Shown here one piece after another: positions 7,662 through 16,915 of a stretch of 64,000 bases of DNA. Each line of letters begins with the position of its first letter. Positions within the stretch are counted from its first letter, which is position 1. The position numbers were made by a program, and so were the translations under genes. Source of the DNA: Candidatus Defluviilinea proxima. GTDB taxonomy: Bacteria > Chloroflexota > Anaerolineae > Anaerolineales > Villigracilaceae. The notes under the pieces were generated by a model. That model ran no database searches and was not told the origin of the DNA. It was given only the letters and a program-made list of their open reading frames with translations. Where the stretch lies: NCBI GenBank assembly GCA_016721115.1, contig JADKIW010000001.1:1379501-1443500 (forward strand), read 5' to 3'.

Positions 7662-8567
7662 ATGATGACACCACAGACGGAAGAATTCACACCAACTCCT
7701 GGTCAACTCCTTCTCGATGCGTTCGAGAAACGTTGGAAGAAATATCGTTTGGAGCTCAAACGTTGCCGTACTGAGTTCTCCAACGAGGCTGTCCATGATC
7801 TGCGTGTTGCATTGCGCCGTTTGCTGTCGTTGGTAGAGCTTCTCAATTCCATTTCTCCACGCCCACGTTTGCGGAAGTTGAACCGTGCATTCAAAAGTCA
7901 ACTGGATGATCTGGATGACCTGCGCGATACACAGGTGATGCTCGCAGAAATATCAGAAACGGTCCAGGAGTTTCCTCAACTTCAACAGGTTCAGCATCAT
8001 CTTGAGAGCGCCGAGAAAAGAGCATTAAAGGGTTTGCGCAGGGAGCTCAAGAAGCTTGATCTGAAAGAGATCACCCGTCGTGTTCAAAAAACGCGGGAAA
8101 CGCTCAAAGATGAAGCAGATGCCGCTTTGGTCGAACCCATCCTCCAGTCTGTGGATGACGCGTTTTTGGCGATGAAGCAAAAGTATGAGCGTGTCGATCC
8201 GCCCCAGCCGGCCAGCATCCACCGTGTTCGCGTCGCACTCAAAAATTTTCGCTACATGGTGGAGATCATTTATCCTTTGCTCGATGGTTTCCCGATGGAA
8301 AACTTGAATCACATGAACGATCACCAATCCATGATGGGGGAGATACAGGATCTGGAAGTTTTGATGCAGACCCTTGTGGATTTTTCTGAACGTGCTTCTT
8401 CATCTGACTCTTCGGCGCCGCTCAACATAACCCTTGAGCCTGTTTTCCAGTATTACAAAGTACGCCACGCGGAAGCCATCGCTACCTACCTCAACAATAA
8501 AACCATGTTCGAAAATTTCTGGCGATCCTCGCCGGAACAATCTTTCCCTTGGGAGAAGACCCTATGA
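7662..8567 (+). CDS. CHAD domain protein (polyphosphate-associated)
   Basis: A 301-residue all-helical CHAD protein (conserved histidine alpha-helical domain). CHAD domains bind polyphosphate through conserved His and basic residues. Two half-repeats are visible: VHDLRVALRRLLSLVELL near residue 40 and IHRVRVALKNFRYMVEII near 190, the HxxR(V/K)xxRR signatures. The ATG at 7662 was chosen because the domain begins right after it; the frame is open from 7590, but neither start has a strong ribosome site. Its stop overlaps the next start (ATGA), and ppk follows, so it likely handles polyphosphate made by PPK. Confidence 0.88.
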   Translation: MMTPQTEEFTPTPGQLLLDAFEKRWKKYRLELKRCRTEFSNEAVHDLRVALRRLLSLVELLNSISPRPRLRKLNRAFKSQLDDLDDLRDTQVMLAEISETVQEFPQLQQVQHHLESAEKRALKGLRRELKKLDLKEITRRVQKTRETLKDEADAALVEPILQSVDDAFLAMKQKYERVDPPQPASIHRVRVALKNFRYMVEIIYPLLDGFPMENLNHMNDHQSMMGEIQDLEVLMQTLVDFSERASSSDSSAPLNITLEPVFQYYKVRHAEAIATYLNNKTMFENFWRSSPEQSFPWEKTL

Positions 8568-9064
8568 AACTTTACTTAGTACGTCACGCCATTGCTGAAG
8601 AACCAGGAACGCCCGGCTACGAAGACGATAGCCTGCGCCCGCTCACCGAAAAGGGACGCGAGAAAATGCAGAAGATCGCGCATGGCCTCAGAGACCTGGG
8701 TGTGGAACCGAATCTGATCGTTTCCAGCCCATATGTACGCGCCAGCCAGACAGCCTCTATTCTGGCAAAGGTTTTCAAATACAAAGAGGAGATCAGCTAC
8801 AGCGATTCCCTCGTGCCAATGGGCGAACCCAATGATATGATTGGGGAGATCAACGAGAAATATTCCGTGGACGAATTGATGCTCGTCGGACACGAACCCA
8901 ACCTGAGCTCGCTGGTGGGTTTACTTCTGGCAGGCAACACGAATATTTCCATCAACTTCAAACGAGGCGGCGTGTGTTGCCTCTCGGTGGATGACCTGCA
9001 TTACGACCGAAAGGCCGTTTTGGAATGGTTGATCACACCAAAGATCTCCACTAAAGTATCTTGA
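8564..9064 (+). CDS. sixA: SixA-like phosphohistidine phosphatase
   Basis: A 166-residue member of the histidine phosphatase (phosphoglycerate mutase-like) superfamily. It has the catalytic motif LYLVRHAIAEE at the N-terminus, SSPYVRASQTA with the second Arg, and VGHEPNLSSL with the distal His, the minimal SixA pattern. The start codon overlaps the CHAD stop as ATGA. SixA proteins remove phosphate from phosphohistidine; next to PPK, itself a phosphohistidine enzyme, it could act on PPK or another phosphocarrier. That last point is inference. Confidence 0.85.
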   Translation: MKLYLVRHAIAEEPGTPGYEDDSLRPLTEKGREKMQKIAHGLRDLGVEPNLIVSSPYVRASQTASILAKVFKYKEEISYSDSLVPMGEPNDMIGEINEKYSVDELMLVGHEPNLSSLVGLLLAGNTNISINFKRGGVCCLSVDDLHYDRKAVLEWLITPKISTKVS

Positions 9065-9068
9065 GCCC

Positions 9069-9638
9069 ATGACCAAGGAAACAATTACTTCCAACCCTGA
9101 ACTCTTTATCAACCGTGAATTAAGCCTGTTGGATTTTCAAAGCCGTGTCCTCGAAGAGGCGCAGGATGAGAATAATCCGCTGTTGGAGCGCGTCAAATTT
9201 CTCGCCATCTTCGGTTCCAACATGGACGAGTTCTTTATGGTGCGCGTTGCGGGTCTGCGCAAACAAGTGGATGCTGGCATCATTGATGTTTCTTCTGATG
9301 GCCTGACCCCGCGTGAGCAACTGGCCGCCATCCGCAAGCGTTACATTGAACTGGATAACGAAGCGCATCACTGCCTGCAACGCAAGCTCATGCCCAAACT
9401 CGAGAAGGCGGGCATCCATATTTTGGATTATGAAAAGGCCAGCAATGCGCAAAAGGAAAAAGCGGACACCTATTTCCATGAGATGATCTACCCCGTCCTC
9501 ACGCCTCTTGCTCTGGACCTCGGGCATCCGTTCCTCATATTTCGAATCTCAGCCTCAACCTTGCCATCGTCATTCGTGACCCGAAAGGGAACGAGAAATT
9601 TGCACGTCTCAAAGTGCCCGGTACCTTGCCGCGCCTGA
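9069..9638 (+). pseudogene. ppk: Polyphosphate kinase PPK1, N-terminal part before a frameshift
   Basis: This frame encodes the N domain and the start of the head domain of PPK1: INRELSLLDFQSRVLEEA and GSNMDEFFMVRVAGL are family signatures. Homology runs to LTPLALDLGHPF (about 9533), after which the frame turns to unrelated sequence and stops at 9638. In the next frame the text continues PHISNLSLNLAIVIRDPKG, the expected PPK sequence. One C is missing from a TTCCCTC-type run near 9531-9536. Restored, the gene runs 9069-11176 and encodes about 702 residues, normal for PPK1. It may be a true mutation or a sequencing/assembly error. Confidence 0.85.
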
Positions 9639-11176
9639 TTCCCATCAAACGTTCCTCGGGTGCTACTCGCAAAGATGGGACGATTCCTTTCCATCATTAT
9701 TTTGTCTGGCTTGAGCAGGTCATTGCCGCAAACATCGGCTCACTCTTTCCCGGCATGGAGATCGTCTCCGTGCATCCTTTCCGCATCGTGCGCGATGCCG
9801 ATACCGAGATACAGGAATTGGAAGCCGACGACCTGCTCGAATCGATGGAGCAGACTATTCGTCAGCGCAAGTTTGGTTCTGTGGCGCAAGTGAGTGTGTA
9901 CGATAGCCTACCTGCCAACATCCGTGATCTTTTGATCGATAACCTCGAGATCAAACCGAGCGATGTGTTCATTCAGCGCAAGCCGTTGGGGTTGATCAAT
10001 CTTTGGCAGATCTATAACAGCGTGGAACGGCACGACTTGAAATTCCCCGCCTTTAAACAACATATCCCCAAGGTGTTCAGAAGCGCAGAAACACCGGAAG
10101 ATATCTTCGATGCCATTCGCCAACGAAATATCATCGTCCACCATCCGTATGACTCATTCAGCCCGGTCGTGGATTTTCTCAGCTTCGCCGCTCGCGATCC
10201 GAACGTGCTTGCCATCAAACAGACGTTGTATCGCGTTGGGCGGGACTCACCGGTAGTCAACGCCCTGCTCGAAGCGCGTGAACGCGGCAAACAAGTGGCA
10301 GTCCTATTGGAACTCAAAGCCCGCTTCGATGAAGAGAGCAACATTAGTTGGGCCCGCAAACTGGAAGAAGTAGGGGTGCATGTTGTTTATGGTTTGGTGG
10401 GGTTGAAGACCCATTCCAAAGTGGCGATGGTCATTCGCCAGGAAGGGGAAGGCATTCGCCGTTATGTTCACCTTGCCACCGGAAACTACAATCACTTCAC
10501 ATCCAATATCTATGAAGATATCGGCATTTTCACTTGTGATGAAGCCATCGGCGCAGATACAACCGATCTGTTCAACTTTCTGACAGGGTATTCAGCGCAG
10601 ACCGAGTATCGAAAATTGCTCGTGGCCCCGGTCAACTTGCGGAAGAAAATGGAATCATTGATCCAGCGCGAGATCGAACATGCGAAGAACGGTAACAAAG
10701 CGCACCTGTTCTTCAAAATGAATTCCATTGTCGATCCTCAAATGATCCAACTTCTGTATGCCGCCTCACAAGCCGGCGTAAAAGTGGACCTGTTCGTGCG
10801 CGGTATGTGTTGCTTACGGCCCGGCCTAAAGGGCGTGAGCGATAACATTCGTGTTATCAGCGTGGTGGGCCGTTACCTCGAACACAGCCGCGTGTATTAC
10901 TTCCACAACAACGGACAGGGAGAGGTCTATCTTGGCTCTGCCGATCTGATGGAACGAAACCTCGATAACCGCGTGGAGGTTGTATTCCCTGTAGAGCGGC
11001 CTGAACATGTTCAACATTTGCGTGAGAATGTCCTTGGTGCTTATCTGCGCGATAACATGCGCGCACGGCTCATGAAACCCGATGGCACATATACCCGCCT
11101 GAAGCCACAGGATAAAGAAGAAAAGTTTGATATACAAGAATGGTTGATGAACCGTTCCTTCAACAAAAAAGCCTGA
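9614..11176 (+). pseudogene. ppk: Polyphosphate kinase PPK1, C-terminal part after the frameshift
   Basis: This frame carries the rest of the head domain and both PLD-like catalytic domains; coding similarity already begins near 9535, ahead of the first start codon in this frame. The autophosphorylated histidine lies in RRYVHLATGNYNHF, the second catalytic histidine in GRYLEHSRVYYFHN, and ALKQTLYR/ELKARFDEE blocks are intact. PPK1 reversibly polymerises the gamma phosphate of ATP into polyphosphate. All catalytic residues are present, so the domain has not decayed beyond the single indel. It is the last gene of the operon, before a bidirectional terminator. Confidence 0.88.
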
Positions 11177-11194
11177 CGCACGTCAGGCTTTTTA
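11165..11194. terminator. Bidirectional terminator between ppk and the histidine kinase
   Basis: A-run, GCCTGACG, CA, CGTCAGGC, T-run: a compact hairpin with A/T tracts on both sides, so it can end both the plus-strand ppk transcript and the convergent minus-strand kinase transcript. It overlaps the ppk stop codon. Confidence 0.85.
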
Positions 11195-12403
11195 TATCGG
11201 TATCGTAAAGTAAAACGTGCTTCCCTGTCCTTCCATGCTTTCAGCCCAGATCCTCCCTTTGTGTGCTTCAACAATATGTTTCGCAATGGACAGCCCCAAA
11301 CCGGTTCCACTGCCGGTTCTGGATTTATCGACTCGATAGAAGCGCTCAAAGATGCGTGTGACATCTTCCGCAGGGATGCCTATCCCTGTATCCCGAACAG
11401 CGAATCGGACCTCACCGATTCCTGCGTCAGCGAAAAGAACCACTTCTCCCTCTGGCTTTGTGAACTTGACCGCGTTATGGATCAAGTTGACCAGCACCTG
11501 CTCCAGCCTTTGCGAATCGATCTTCACCTTTGGCAGGTCTTTCCCACAGTCCACGCGTAGATTCAATCTTGCGCGCTCGGCCTGCACTTGCATGCGTCGG
11601 GAGGCAGAGTCAAGCAGATCGCATGGCGCAACAGGCTGAAGGTCCAGAGAGAGGCGACCTGATTCGATGCGTGAAAGTTCAAGGAGTTCGGTCACCATTT
11701 GCGTTAACGCATCCACTTCCACTTGGATGTGGTCAATGAAGCGGCGCGCGGCGGGAGGGTCATCCAAGGCGCCATCTTGTAGAGTTTCGGTGAGGGCTTT
11801 GAGGGATGCGAGCGGTGTGCGGAGTTCGTGCGAAAGATTGCTGATGAAATCGCGTCGCACAGTTTCGAGGCGGCGAATGCGAGTGAGGTCTTGTACGAGC
11901 AAGAGACTTCCGCTGGCGTGTTGATCGGGGATGACGACAAGTTGCAGATATTGATGGCGGGCTGGCACTTCGACAGTTTCGCTTTGTAGCTCGCGTGTTT
12001 GTTGACATCGCCGCCAGGCTTCGACAAGTTGGTGATGGCGAATGACTTCTGTAATGCTTCGGTTGATGGGGTTGGATGCTTGAAAGAGCCTGCCCGCGGC
12101 GGGATTTGCAAACTGGACGATGCCTTGCGAATCGACAATGAGCACGCCATCGGTGATCTGTTCAAGGACGGTGGCAAGGCGCGCACGCTCGGCTGTTAGG
12201 GAGGAGTGACGGGCATCGAGGGACGCTGTAACAGATACGATCGCGCTGGCTATGTTTTCGAGTTCTTTTATTTCAGTGGTGATATTTTCGGCGCGGACGC
12301 GGTTGGCATATTCATCCATGTTTCGGCGCAACGTGTAATATCGCCACGCATACCACGCGGCGACAATGAGCAGGATGACTGTGAAAATGGAGAGATAGTT
12401 CAT
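11192..12403 (-). CDS. phoR: PhoR-type sensor histidine kinase
   Basis: A 403-residue membrane kinase: one N-terminal span (YLSIFTVILLIVAAWYAW), a PAS domain (ITDGVLIVDSQGIVQFANPA), HisKA with phospho-acceptor FISNLSHELRTPL, and HATPase_c with the N box LVNLIHNAVKFT, G1 VRDTGIGIP and G2 GTGLGLSIAKHIV. The layout matches PhoR/WalK-like kinases that sense through partner proteins (PhoU/Pst) rather than through a large external domain. It lies 34 bases downstream of the response regulator. Assignment to phosphate control rests on context and the Pho-type box upstream of the pair. Confidence 0.87.
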   Translation of the reverse strand: MNYLSIFTVILLIVAAWYAWRYYTLRRNMDEYANRVRAENITTEIKELENIASAIVSVTASLDARHSSLTAERARLATVLEQITDGVLIVDSQGIVQFANPAAGRLFQASNPINRSITEVIRHHQLVEAWRRCQQTRELQSETVEVPARHQYLQLVVIPDQHASGSLLLVQDLTRIRRLETVRRDFISNLSHELRTPLASLKALTETLQDGALDDPPAARRFIDHIQVEVDALTQMVTELLELSRIESGRLSLDLQPVAPCDLLDSASRRMQVQAERARLNLRVDCGKDLPKVKIDSQRLEQVLVNLIHNAVKFTKPEGEVVLFADAGIGEVRFAVRDTGIGIPAEDVTRIFERFYRVDKSRTGSGTGLGLSIAKHIVEAHKGRIWAESMEGQGSTFYFTIPI

Positions 12404-12437
12404 GCCTGGTAATTACCAGCTACCAAATACTTTTTAC

Positions 12438-13148
12438 TTAACCTTCGAACCGATATCCGCCGCCTCGCACTGTGACAATGCGTACGGGGTTGCCGGGGTC
12501 GTATTCGATCTTTTGTCTGAGCCAACGCACGTGGACATCCACAGTGCGGCTATCACCGATGAAATCCCAGCCCCAAACACGTTCGAGGATGAATTCGCGT
12601 GAGAGCATTTGTCCCTTGTGTTCGGCGAAGAAGGTGAGCAGTTCATATTCCTGCGGTTTGAGTTGAATGGGCTCGCCATCCAGGATCACTTCGCGGCGGG
12701 TGAGGTTGACCACAAGATTGTTGAAGGTTAGCTTTTCCTGTTTTGTGGATGAAACACCGGCTTTGCCGATCTCCTCTTGTATGAGGCGTGTGCGGCGTAA
12801 CTGGGCTTTGACGCGCGCCATGAGTTCGCGCATGGAAAAGGGCTTGGTCAGGTAATCGTCTGCGCCCACTTCGAGGCCGACCACACGGTCAATTTCATCG
12901 TCACGTGCGGTGAGCATGAGGATGGGTGTGGACATTTCCTTGCGCAGAATACGCGCCACCTCCAGGCCGTCCAATTCGGGGAGCATGATATCGAGGATGA
13001 GAAGGTCCGGTTTCAAACGGCGGGCCGCCTCCAACGCGGCGCGGCCATCGCCCACCGCCTCGACGGTGAAGCCATCCTTTTTGAGGTTGTAGGTGAGAGT
13101 ATCTCTGAGTGCGGGTTCGTCTTCGACGACGAGTATTGTTTCAGACAT
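12438..13148 (-). CDS. phoB: PhoB/PhoP-type response regulator
   Basis: A 236-residue OmpR-family regulator. The receiver domain has the acidic pair in ILVVEDEPALRD, the phosphorylated Asp53 in LLILDIMLPELDG, and the Thr and Lys of LTARD and YLTKPFS. The C-terminal winged helix includes LTRREVILDGEPIQLKPQEYELL and WGWDFIGDSRTVDVHVRWLRQKIE. It pairs with the downstream kinase and is the natural candidate to bind the 11-bp repeats found upstream of pstS, the PHP gene, phoU2 and itself. The start at 13148 is the ATG just downstream of the promoter region. Confidence 0.9.
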   Translation of the reverse strand: MSETILVVEDEPALRDTLTYNLKKDGFTVEAVGDGRAALEAARRLKPDLLILDIMLPELDGLEVARILRKEMSTPILMLTARDDEIDRVVGLEVGADDYLTKPFSMRELMARVKAQLRRTRLIQEEIGKAGVSSTKQEKLTFNNLVVNLTRREVILDGEPIQLKPQEYELLTFFAEHKGQMLSREFILERVWGWDFIGDSRTVDVHVRWLRQKIEYDPGNPVRIVTVRGGGYRFEG

Positions 13149-13157
13149 TTGTTAACG

Positions 13158-13200
13158 ACTATACCATAAGACATTTTCGAGGAAGTTAATGTCTTGTTAA
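13158..13200 (-). promoter_or_regulatory. Candidate autoregulatory Pho box and promoter of phoB-phoR
   Basis: On the minus strand, TTAACA and TTAACT lie 11 bases apart (plus coordinates 13195-13200 and 13184-13189). A TATAGT -10 candidate lies at 13158-13163, leaving 20 bases between the nearer repeat and the -10. Two units are fewer than at pstS, so this is weaker evidence. The remainder of the gap up to the cyclase gene at 13336 shows nothing else clear. Confidence 0.5.
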
Positions 13201-13335
13201 TAGGATGAACAGATTTGATAAACGGATTTTCTCACGGACGGTTGCAGACAGGCAAACTGGATTTGACCAAATACCGTAATGGTATTTTCATATTGTTCGC
13301 TGTAAAATTTAGGTTGTATCCAGCATCTATCCATC

Positions 13336-15132
13336 ATGACCCAAGAATTCCACTTCTCCTGGCAATGGGATCTCAAGTCTGCACCCGAAGCGCTTTGGCC
13401 CTTCGCGGCGGACACGAATCGTTTTAATAAGGATACATTCCAGCCGCAAGTGGAAGTGCTCAGCAATGTAAGGGGTGCCAAGAAGATACGCATGAAATTA
13501 CCGGTCATTCGAGTGGAATGGGACGAGGAACCGTTCGAATGGGCGTATCCATATTTCTTCGGTGTTGTAAAAACTTTTCGCAAAGGCCCCATCGACGAGA
13601 TGCGCGTGCGTGTCACCTTTGATAAGCTTCCTGATGGTGGGACACGGCTTATATATCAAACGTCTGTCAAAACCAGTAATTTTATTATCCAACTCGGCCT
13701 TCCGTTCGCGCTCAATGTTGTCGCGAAGTTTTTGTTTGGAAGAGCCTTCCGTATGTATGATGGTATTGCGGGCAAAGAAGGGGCGTTGCCCGGCTTAACG
13801 TCTCAGCGTGGACTCGGCGTCAGTGGGCAGACCAGGTTCAGGTCCATGAGTGAACCGCTGTATACCGTTGTTTCCCCAGATCTCTTGGGACGTCTCGAAG
13901 AATTTATCGATCATGCCGATGATTTGTCTCTTCAACGGATCAGACCGTATGTATTGGCTGATGCATGGGGTGTCAATCGTCGTGCAGTGCTTGAAATGTT
14001 TTTGCATGCCACGCGCGCGGGTATTTTGGATATGTCTTGGGATCTGTTATGCCCGATGTGCCGCGGTATGAGTGAGGGCCATACCAATCTTGCGGATGTG
14101 CATGGTAAATCTCACTGCAATACCTGTCAGGTGGATTTCACTGTGAACTTCGACCACAATATCGAAGTGGTGTTTCGCCCCAACCCTTCTGTGCGTTCTG
14201 TAAAATTAGATGCGGCGTTCTGTGTGGGAAGTCCGCAATTGCAACCGCATGTGGTGATGACGCAAAGTGTGGCGGCGTTGAAATCTTTGCCCGCACCCAT
14301 TCAATTGGAAAAGGGACGTTACACTCTGCGTGCTTCGAACGTGCCAGGTTCCGTTTCTTTATTTGCGGATTCGGATGGACAGACAAAAGCCGATCTGCGT
14401 GTGACTTCATTCGGATGGCCGCCAGAGGAACAACGCATCTCGCTTCTTCCTACCCTCAACCTGATCAATGCGACAGAGGCCGATTCTCTCTTTCAACTTG
14501 AGCGTACTTCATGGAGCGATCAGGCTTCGACCGCGGCCGATGTGACTGCGTTACAGGTCTTCCGTGATCTGTTCGCAACCGAAGTGGTTCGCCCCGGCGA
14601 AGAGATTTCCATCGGCTCTGTCACTTTGATGTTCACAGACTTGCGCGACTCAACTCGCATGTATCGGACCATTGGTGATGCATCGGCCTTTGGACGTGTG
14701 CGTGAACATTTTGAAGTTCTTGAAAAATATATCGCAGAAGAAGGTGGGTCGATCGTCAAGACAATGGGCGATGCTGTAATGGCAACGTTCCTGCATCCCA
14801 TCGATGCGTTGAAGGCCGTATGGAAAGCCCAAAAGGAAATTGCGGAACGCGGTGAGCCGATGTTGTGGCTGAAGGTCGGTCTGCACAAGGGGCCGTGTAT
14901 CGTTGTCAATCTCAATGATCGCTTGGATTACTTTGGCTCGACGGTCAATATCACGGCACGTCTGCCAGGTTTTTCCAAAGGCGGTGAGTTGATCTTCTCG
15001 GAAGAGTTTTATAACGACCCTGAGATACGCGAATATGTAACGAGGAATATTCCGTCTGAGACGTTGAGCCGATTTAGCGGGGAATTAAAAGGATTCGATG
15101 AGCCGTTCACGATGTGGAAGTTGAAAGTGTAG
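13336..15132 (+). CDS. Class III adenylate/guanylate cyclase with N-terminal sensor domains
   Basis: A 598-residue soluble protein. The C-terminal cyclase domain (from about 415) has LMFTDLRDSTRMYR with a metal Asp, SIVKTMGDAVMATF with the purine Lys and second metal Asp, and DYFGSTVNITARL with the Asn/Arg transition-state region. The first 160 residues resemble an SRPBCC/START-like lipid or ligand fold (FHFSWQWDLKSAPEALWPF). The middle carries a zinc ribbon, CPMCRG and HCNTCQ, as in DUF5939-containing cyclases. It makes cAMP or cGMP; the nucleotide cannot be decided from sequence alone. No clear ribosome site precedes the ATG. Confidence 0.88.
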   Translation: MTQEFHFSWQWDLKSAPEALWPFAADTNRFNKDTFQPQVEVLSNVRGAKKIRMKLPVIRVEWDEEPFEWAYPYFFGVVKTFRKGPIDEMRVRVTFDKLPDGGTRLIYQTSVKTSNFIIQLGLPFALNVVAKFLFGRAFRMYDGIAGKEGALPGLTSQRGLGVSGQTRFRSMSEPLYTVVSPDLLGRLEEFIDHADDLSLQRIRPYVLADAWGVNRRAVLEMFLHATRAGILDMSWDLLCPMCRGMSEGHTNLADVHGKSHCNTCQVDFTVNFDHNIEVVFRPNPSVRSVKLDAAFCVGSPQLQPHVVMTQSVAALKSLPAPIQLEKGRYTLRASNVPGSVSLFADSDGQTKADLRVTSFGWPPEEQRISLLPTLNLINATEADSLFQLERTSWSDQASTAADVTALQVFRDLFATEVVRPGEEISIGSVTLMFTDLRDSTRMYRTIGDASAFGRVREHFEVLEKYIAEEGGSIVKTMGDAVMATFLHPIDALKAVWKAQKEIAERGEPMLWLKVGLHKGPCIVVNLNDRLDYFGSTVNITARLPGFSKGGELIFSEEFYNDPEIREYVTRNIPSETLSRFSGELKGFDEPFTMWKLKV

Positions 15133-15147
15133 TAAGCGGACTCTATA

Positions 15148-15189
15148 GCGGACTCACGGACAAAAACGGATGGTCCGTTTCCAGTCCGC
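15148..15189. terminator. Nested dyad between convergent cyclase and HXXEE genes
   Basis: The outer arms GCGGACT (15148-15154) and AGTCCGC (15183-15189) enclose inner arms AAACGGA and TCCGTTT (15164-15180). There is no strong T-tract on either side, so it may be a weak terminator or a decayed palindromic repeat. Confidence 0.45.
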
Positions 15190-15209
15190 GAATCCGTGAT
15201 GAAGTCCGT

Positions 15210-15713
15210 TTACCGTGCCAGCATTTTTCCAAGTTGCAAAAACCCTAAGGTAAAAGCGACCATCACGAATGGGGCGATGGCAAGTAGTATCCAGATTTGA
15301 TTCCAAGTGAGCATATGCTCTGTCAGTGCACGATGAAATAGATAGATCGAAAAGGGAATGGTGATGAGCGTCCCTGTCACTACGCCCGGACTGTACATGC
15401 GGAAGCGGATCGTGGCTCCGATATGGGGAATGAAGGCGTTGAAGAATAAAACCATTTGAAATGCAAACATCAACCAATACCCAGTCGCGTTATGCAGGTA
15501 TTCAACCGCATAGTATGTGAGCAGAAACCCGAATAGAGTAATAAGTGTCACTGCAACTACAAATTGACGAGTTGTGTAACTGATGGGAAGCTTCAATGGC
15601 AGTCGCTTCGACCAGCGTTCTATGAACGGGGCTTCCTCCATGTTGTGAAGCATGAAGAAGATCGGCACCAGCCAAAGTAGATGATCGAATGGAATTGTAT
15701 TGAGTGAATTCAT
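15210..15713 (-). CDS. HXXEE domain membrane protein
   Basis: A 167-residue integral membrane protein with about five hydrophobic segments. The name-giving motif is at the N-terminus, FFMLHNMEEAPFIERW (HxxEE), and a late RMYSPGVVTGTL contains the conserved Asn/Gly-turn region of the family. The biochemical function of HXXEE proteins is unknown; the His/Glu cluster in the membrane suggests metal binding. Its start overlaps the DUF711 stop by four bases, so the two are co-translated. Confidence 0.8.
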   Translation of the reverse strand: MNSLNTIPFDHLLWLVPIFFMLHNMEEAPFIERWSKRLPLKLPISYTTRQFVVAVTLITLFGFLLTYYAVEYLHNATGYWLMFAFQMVLFFNAFIPHIGATIRFRMYSPGVVTGTLITIPFSIYLFHRALTEHMLTWNQIWILLAIAPFVMVAFTLGFLQLGKMLAR

Positions 15714-16915
15714 TTTCGAGAACGGAGTTGGAGAGTTTCGTTTCCAGTGAAGGGACTCTTCAAGCCTTCCGAATCTAAAGCCATGATCTTGCTCTGGGCA
15801 AAGAACGCAAAATCGAAGTTCGTTTCTTCGCCAGCCTTTTTCCCAGGGATTGGCATGAGGCGCGCAGTGAGAGGTTTATCGAGGCGTAGTGCCAGCGCTG
15901 ATAGATCAAGGAGCAATGGGACAAGTTGCTCGGTAGTTGTATCTCCCGGTAACGGGACCGTATCCAACCCCGTTCCACAAACTGCCGAATATAGTAAAGC
16001 ATCTTTGATGGTGAGCGTCCCTTCGGCGGCGCGTTTGGCAAGGACAGAGTCTTCGAGCACAGGTTGCATGAATCCACTGAAACCGGTGTGAGGAAAATCG
16101 GCACGGTCCACAGCTTCGGTCAGGATGGCGGCGGCGGCGAGGGAGCCATGCAGTCCGATCTTGGGGATTCCCATTTTCTCGACCGCATTACCAAGTGAAT
16201 GGGCATCATCGGGGAATGGGGCAAGGGAGAAGTCAACGCCATAGAATTTCACTTTCAATGATTTGGCAACCTCGGCGAGTTTCTTTCCATGCTTTTCGAT
16301 CTCGCTGACTAAATTGTTTCTTCCCTCTTCGATGGTTTTTGCGTTCTCGAACGCCTGAATTGCCAGATCGGCTGACTCAGTGGCGATGGCAAAATAAGAT
16401 TTGTTTTTGTCGTGATATGCGGCAGGGAAGAACGGCGCCCCTGCAGGGACATTTGCCAGCGCGGCGAATTGCAAGTTGGCAAATCCATTCGGTTCGATGG
16501 GCGCGCACTTGACGATCACATCCGCGCAGGCACGGATCGCGGCGAGATCAAGCCCACGCGTTTTATCGGCCATTACACCGCTGAAGAAAGCATCCTTTGA
16601 AACAAAGATCGCATCCGGGATGACTTCATAACTGCGCGGGATTTCGGGGAGTGCAGGTCCGAGAGAGAAGTATCCAATGTTGAGTTGCCTGGAGATGTCC
16701 GCAAGTTGACCGGTCAATGCGGGGAGTTTGTCTATATTCTCTTCCCCGAGTAATTTTGGAAATGGAATCGTTGCAAGGCGGACTGTCTGCACCTCATAGC
16801 CTGCCGCCTCATACGCAGACTTGGCCTCCGCAAGGAACGTCCCTGCGGTTTGGATGATTATTTCCTCAAGCGGGAATTTGGGATTGCAGAAATAAGTAAT
16901 GGAGCGGATTTTCAT
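15710..16915 (-). CDS. DUF711 (UPF0210) family protein
   Basis: A 401-residue cytoplasmic protein of the DUF711 family, whose structure is related to anaerobic ribonucleotide reductase-like barrels but whose reaction is not known. The start is the ATG at 16915 (MKIRSITYFCNPKFP), which overlaps the stop of the upstream small membrane gene as ATGA; the open frame continues to 17020 without a better start. Conserved blocks include FSLGPALPEIPRSYEVIP, KCAPIEPNGFANLQFAA and the C-terminal SAVCGTGLDTVPLPGD. Its first 9 codons reappear in two short decayed copies upstream. Confidence 0.85.
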   Translation of the reverse strand: MKIRSITYFCNPKFPLEEIIIQTAGTFLAEAKSAYEAAGYEVQTVRLATIPFPKLLGEENIDKLPALTGQLADISRQLNIGYFSLGPALPEIPRSYEVIPDAIFVSKDAFFSGVMADKTRGLDLAAIRACADVIVKCAPIEPNGFANLQFAALANVPAGAPFFPAAYHDKNKSYFAIATESADLAIQAFENAKTIEEGRNNLVSEIEKHGKKLAEVAKSLKVKFYGVDFSLAPFPDDAHSLGNAVEKMGIPKIGLHGSLAAAAILTEAVDRADFPHTGFSGFMQPVLEDSVLAKRAAEGTLTIKDALLYSAVCGTGLDTVPLPGDTTTEQLVPLLLDLSALALRLDKPLTARLMPIPGKKAGEETNFDFAFFAQSKIMALDSEGLKSPFTGNETLQLRSRK

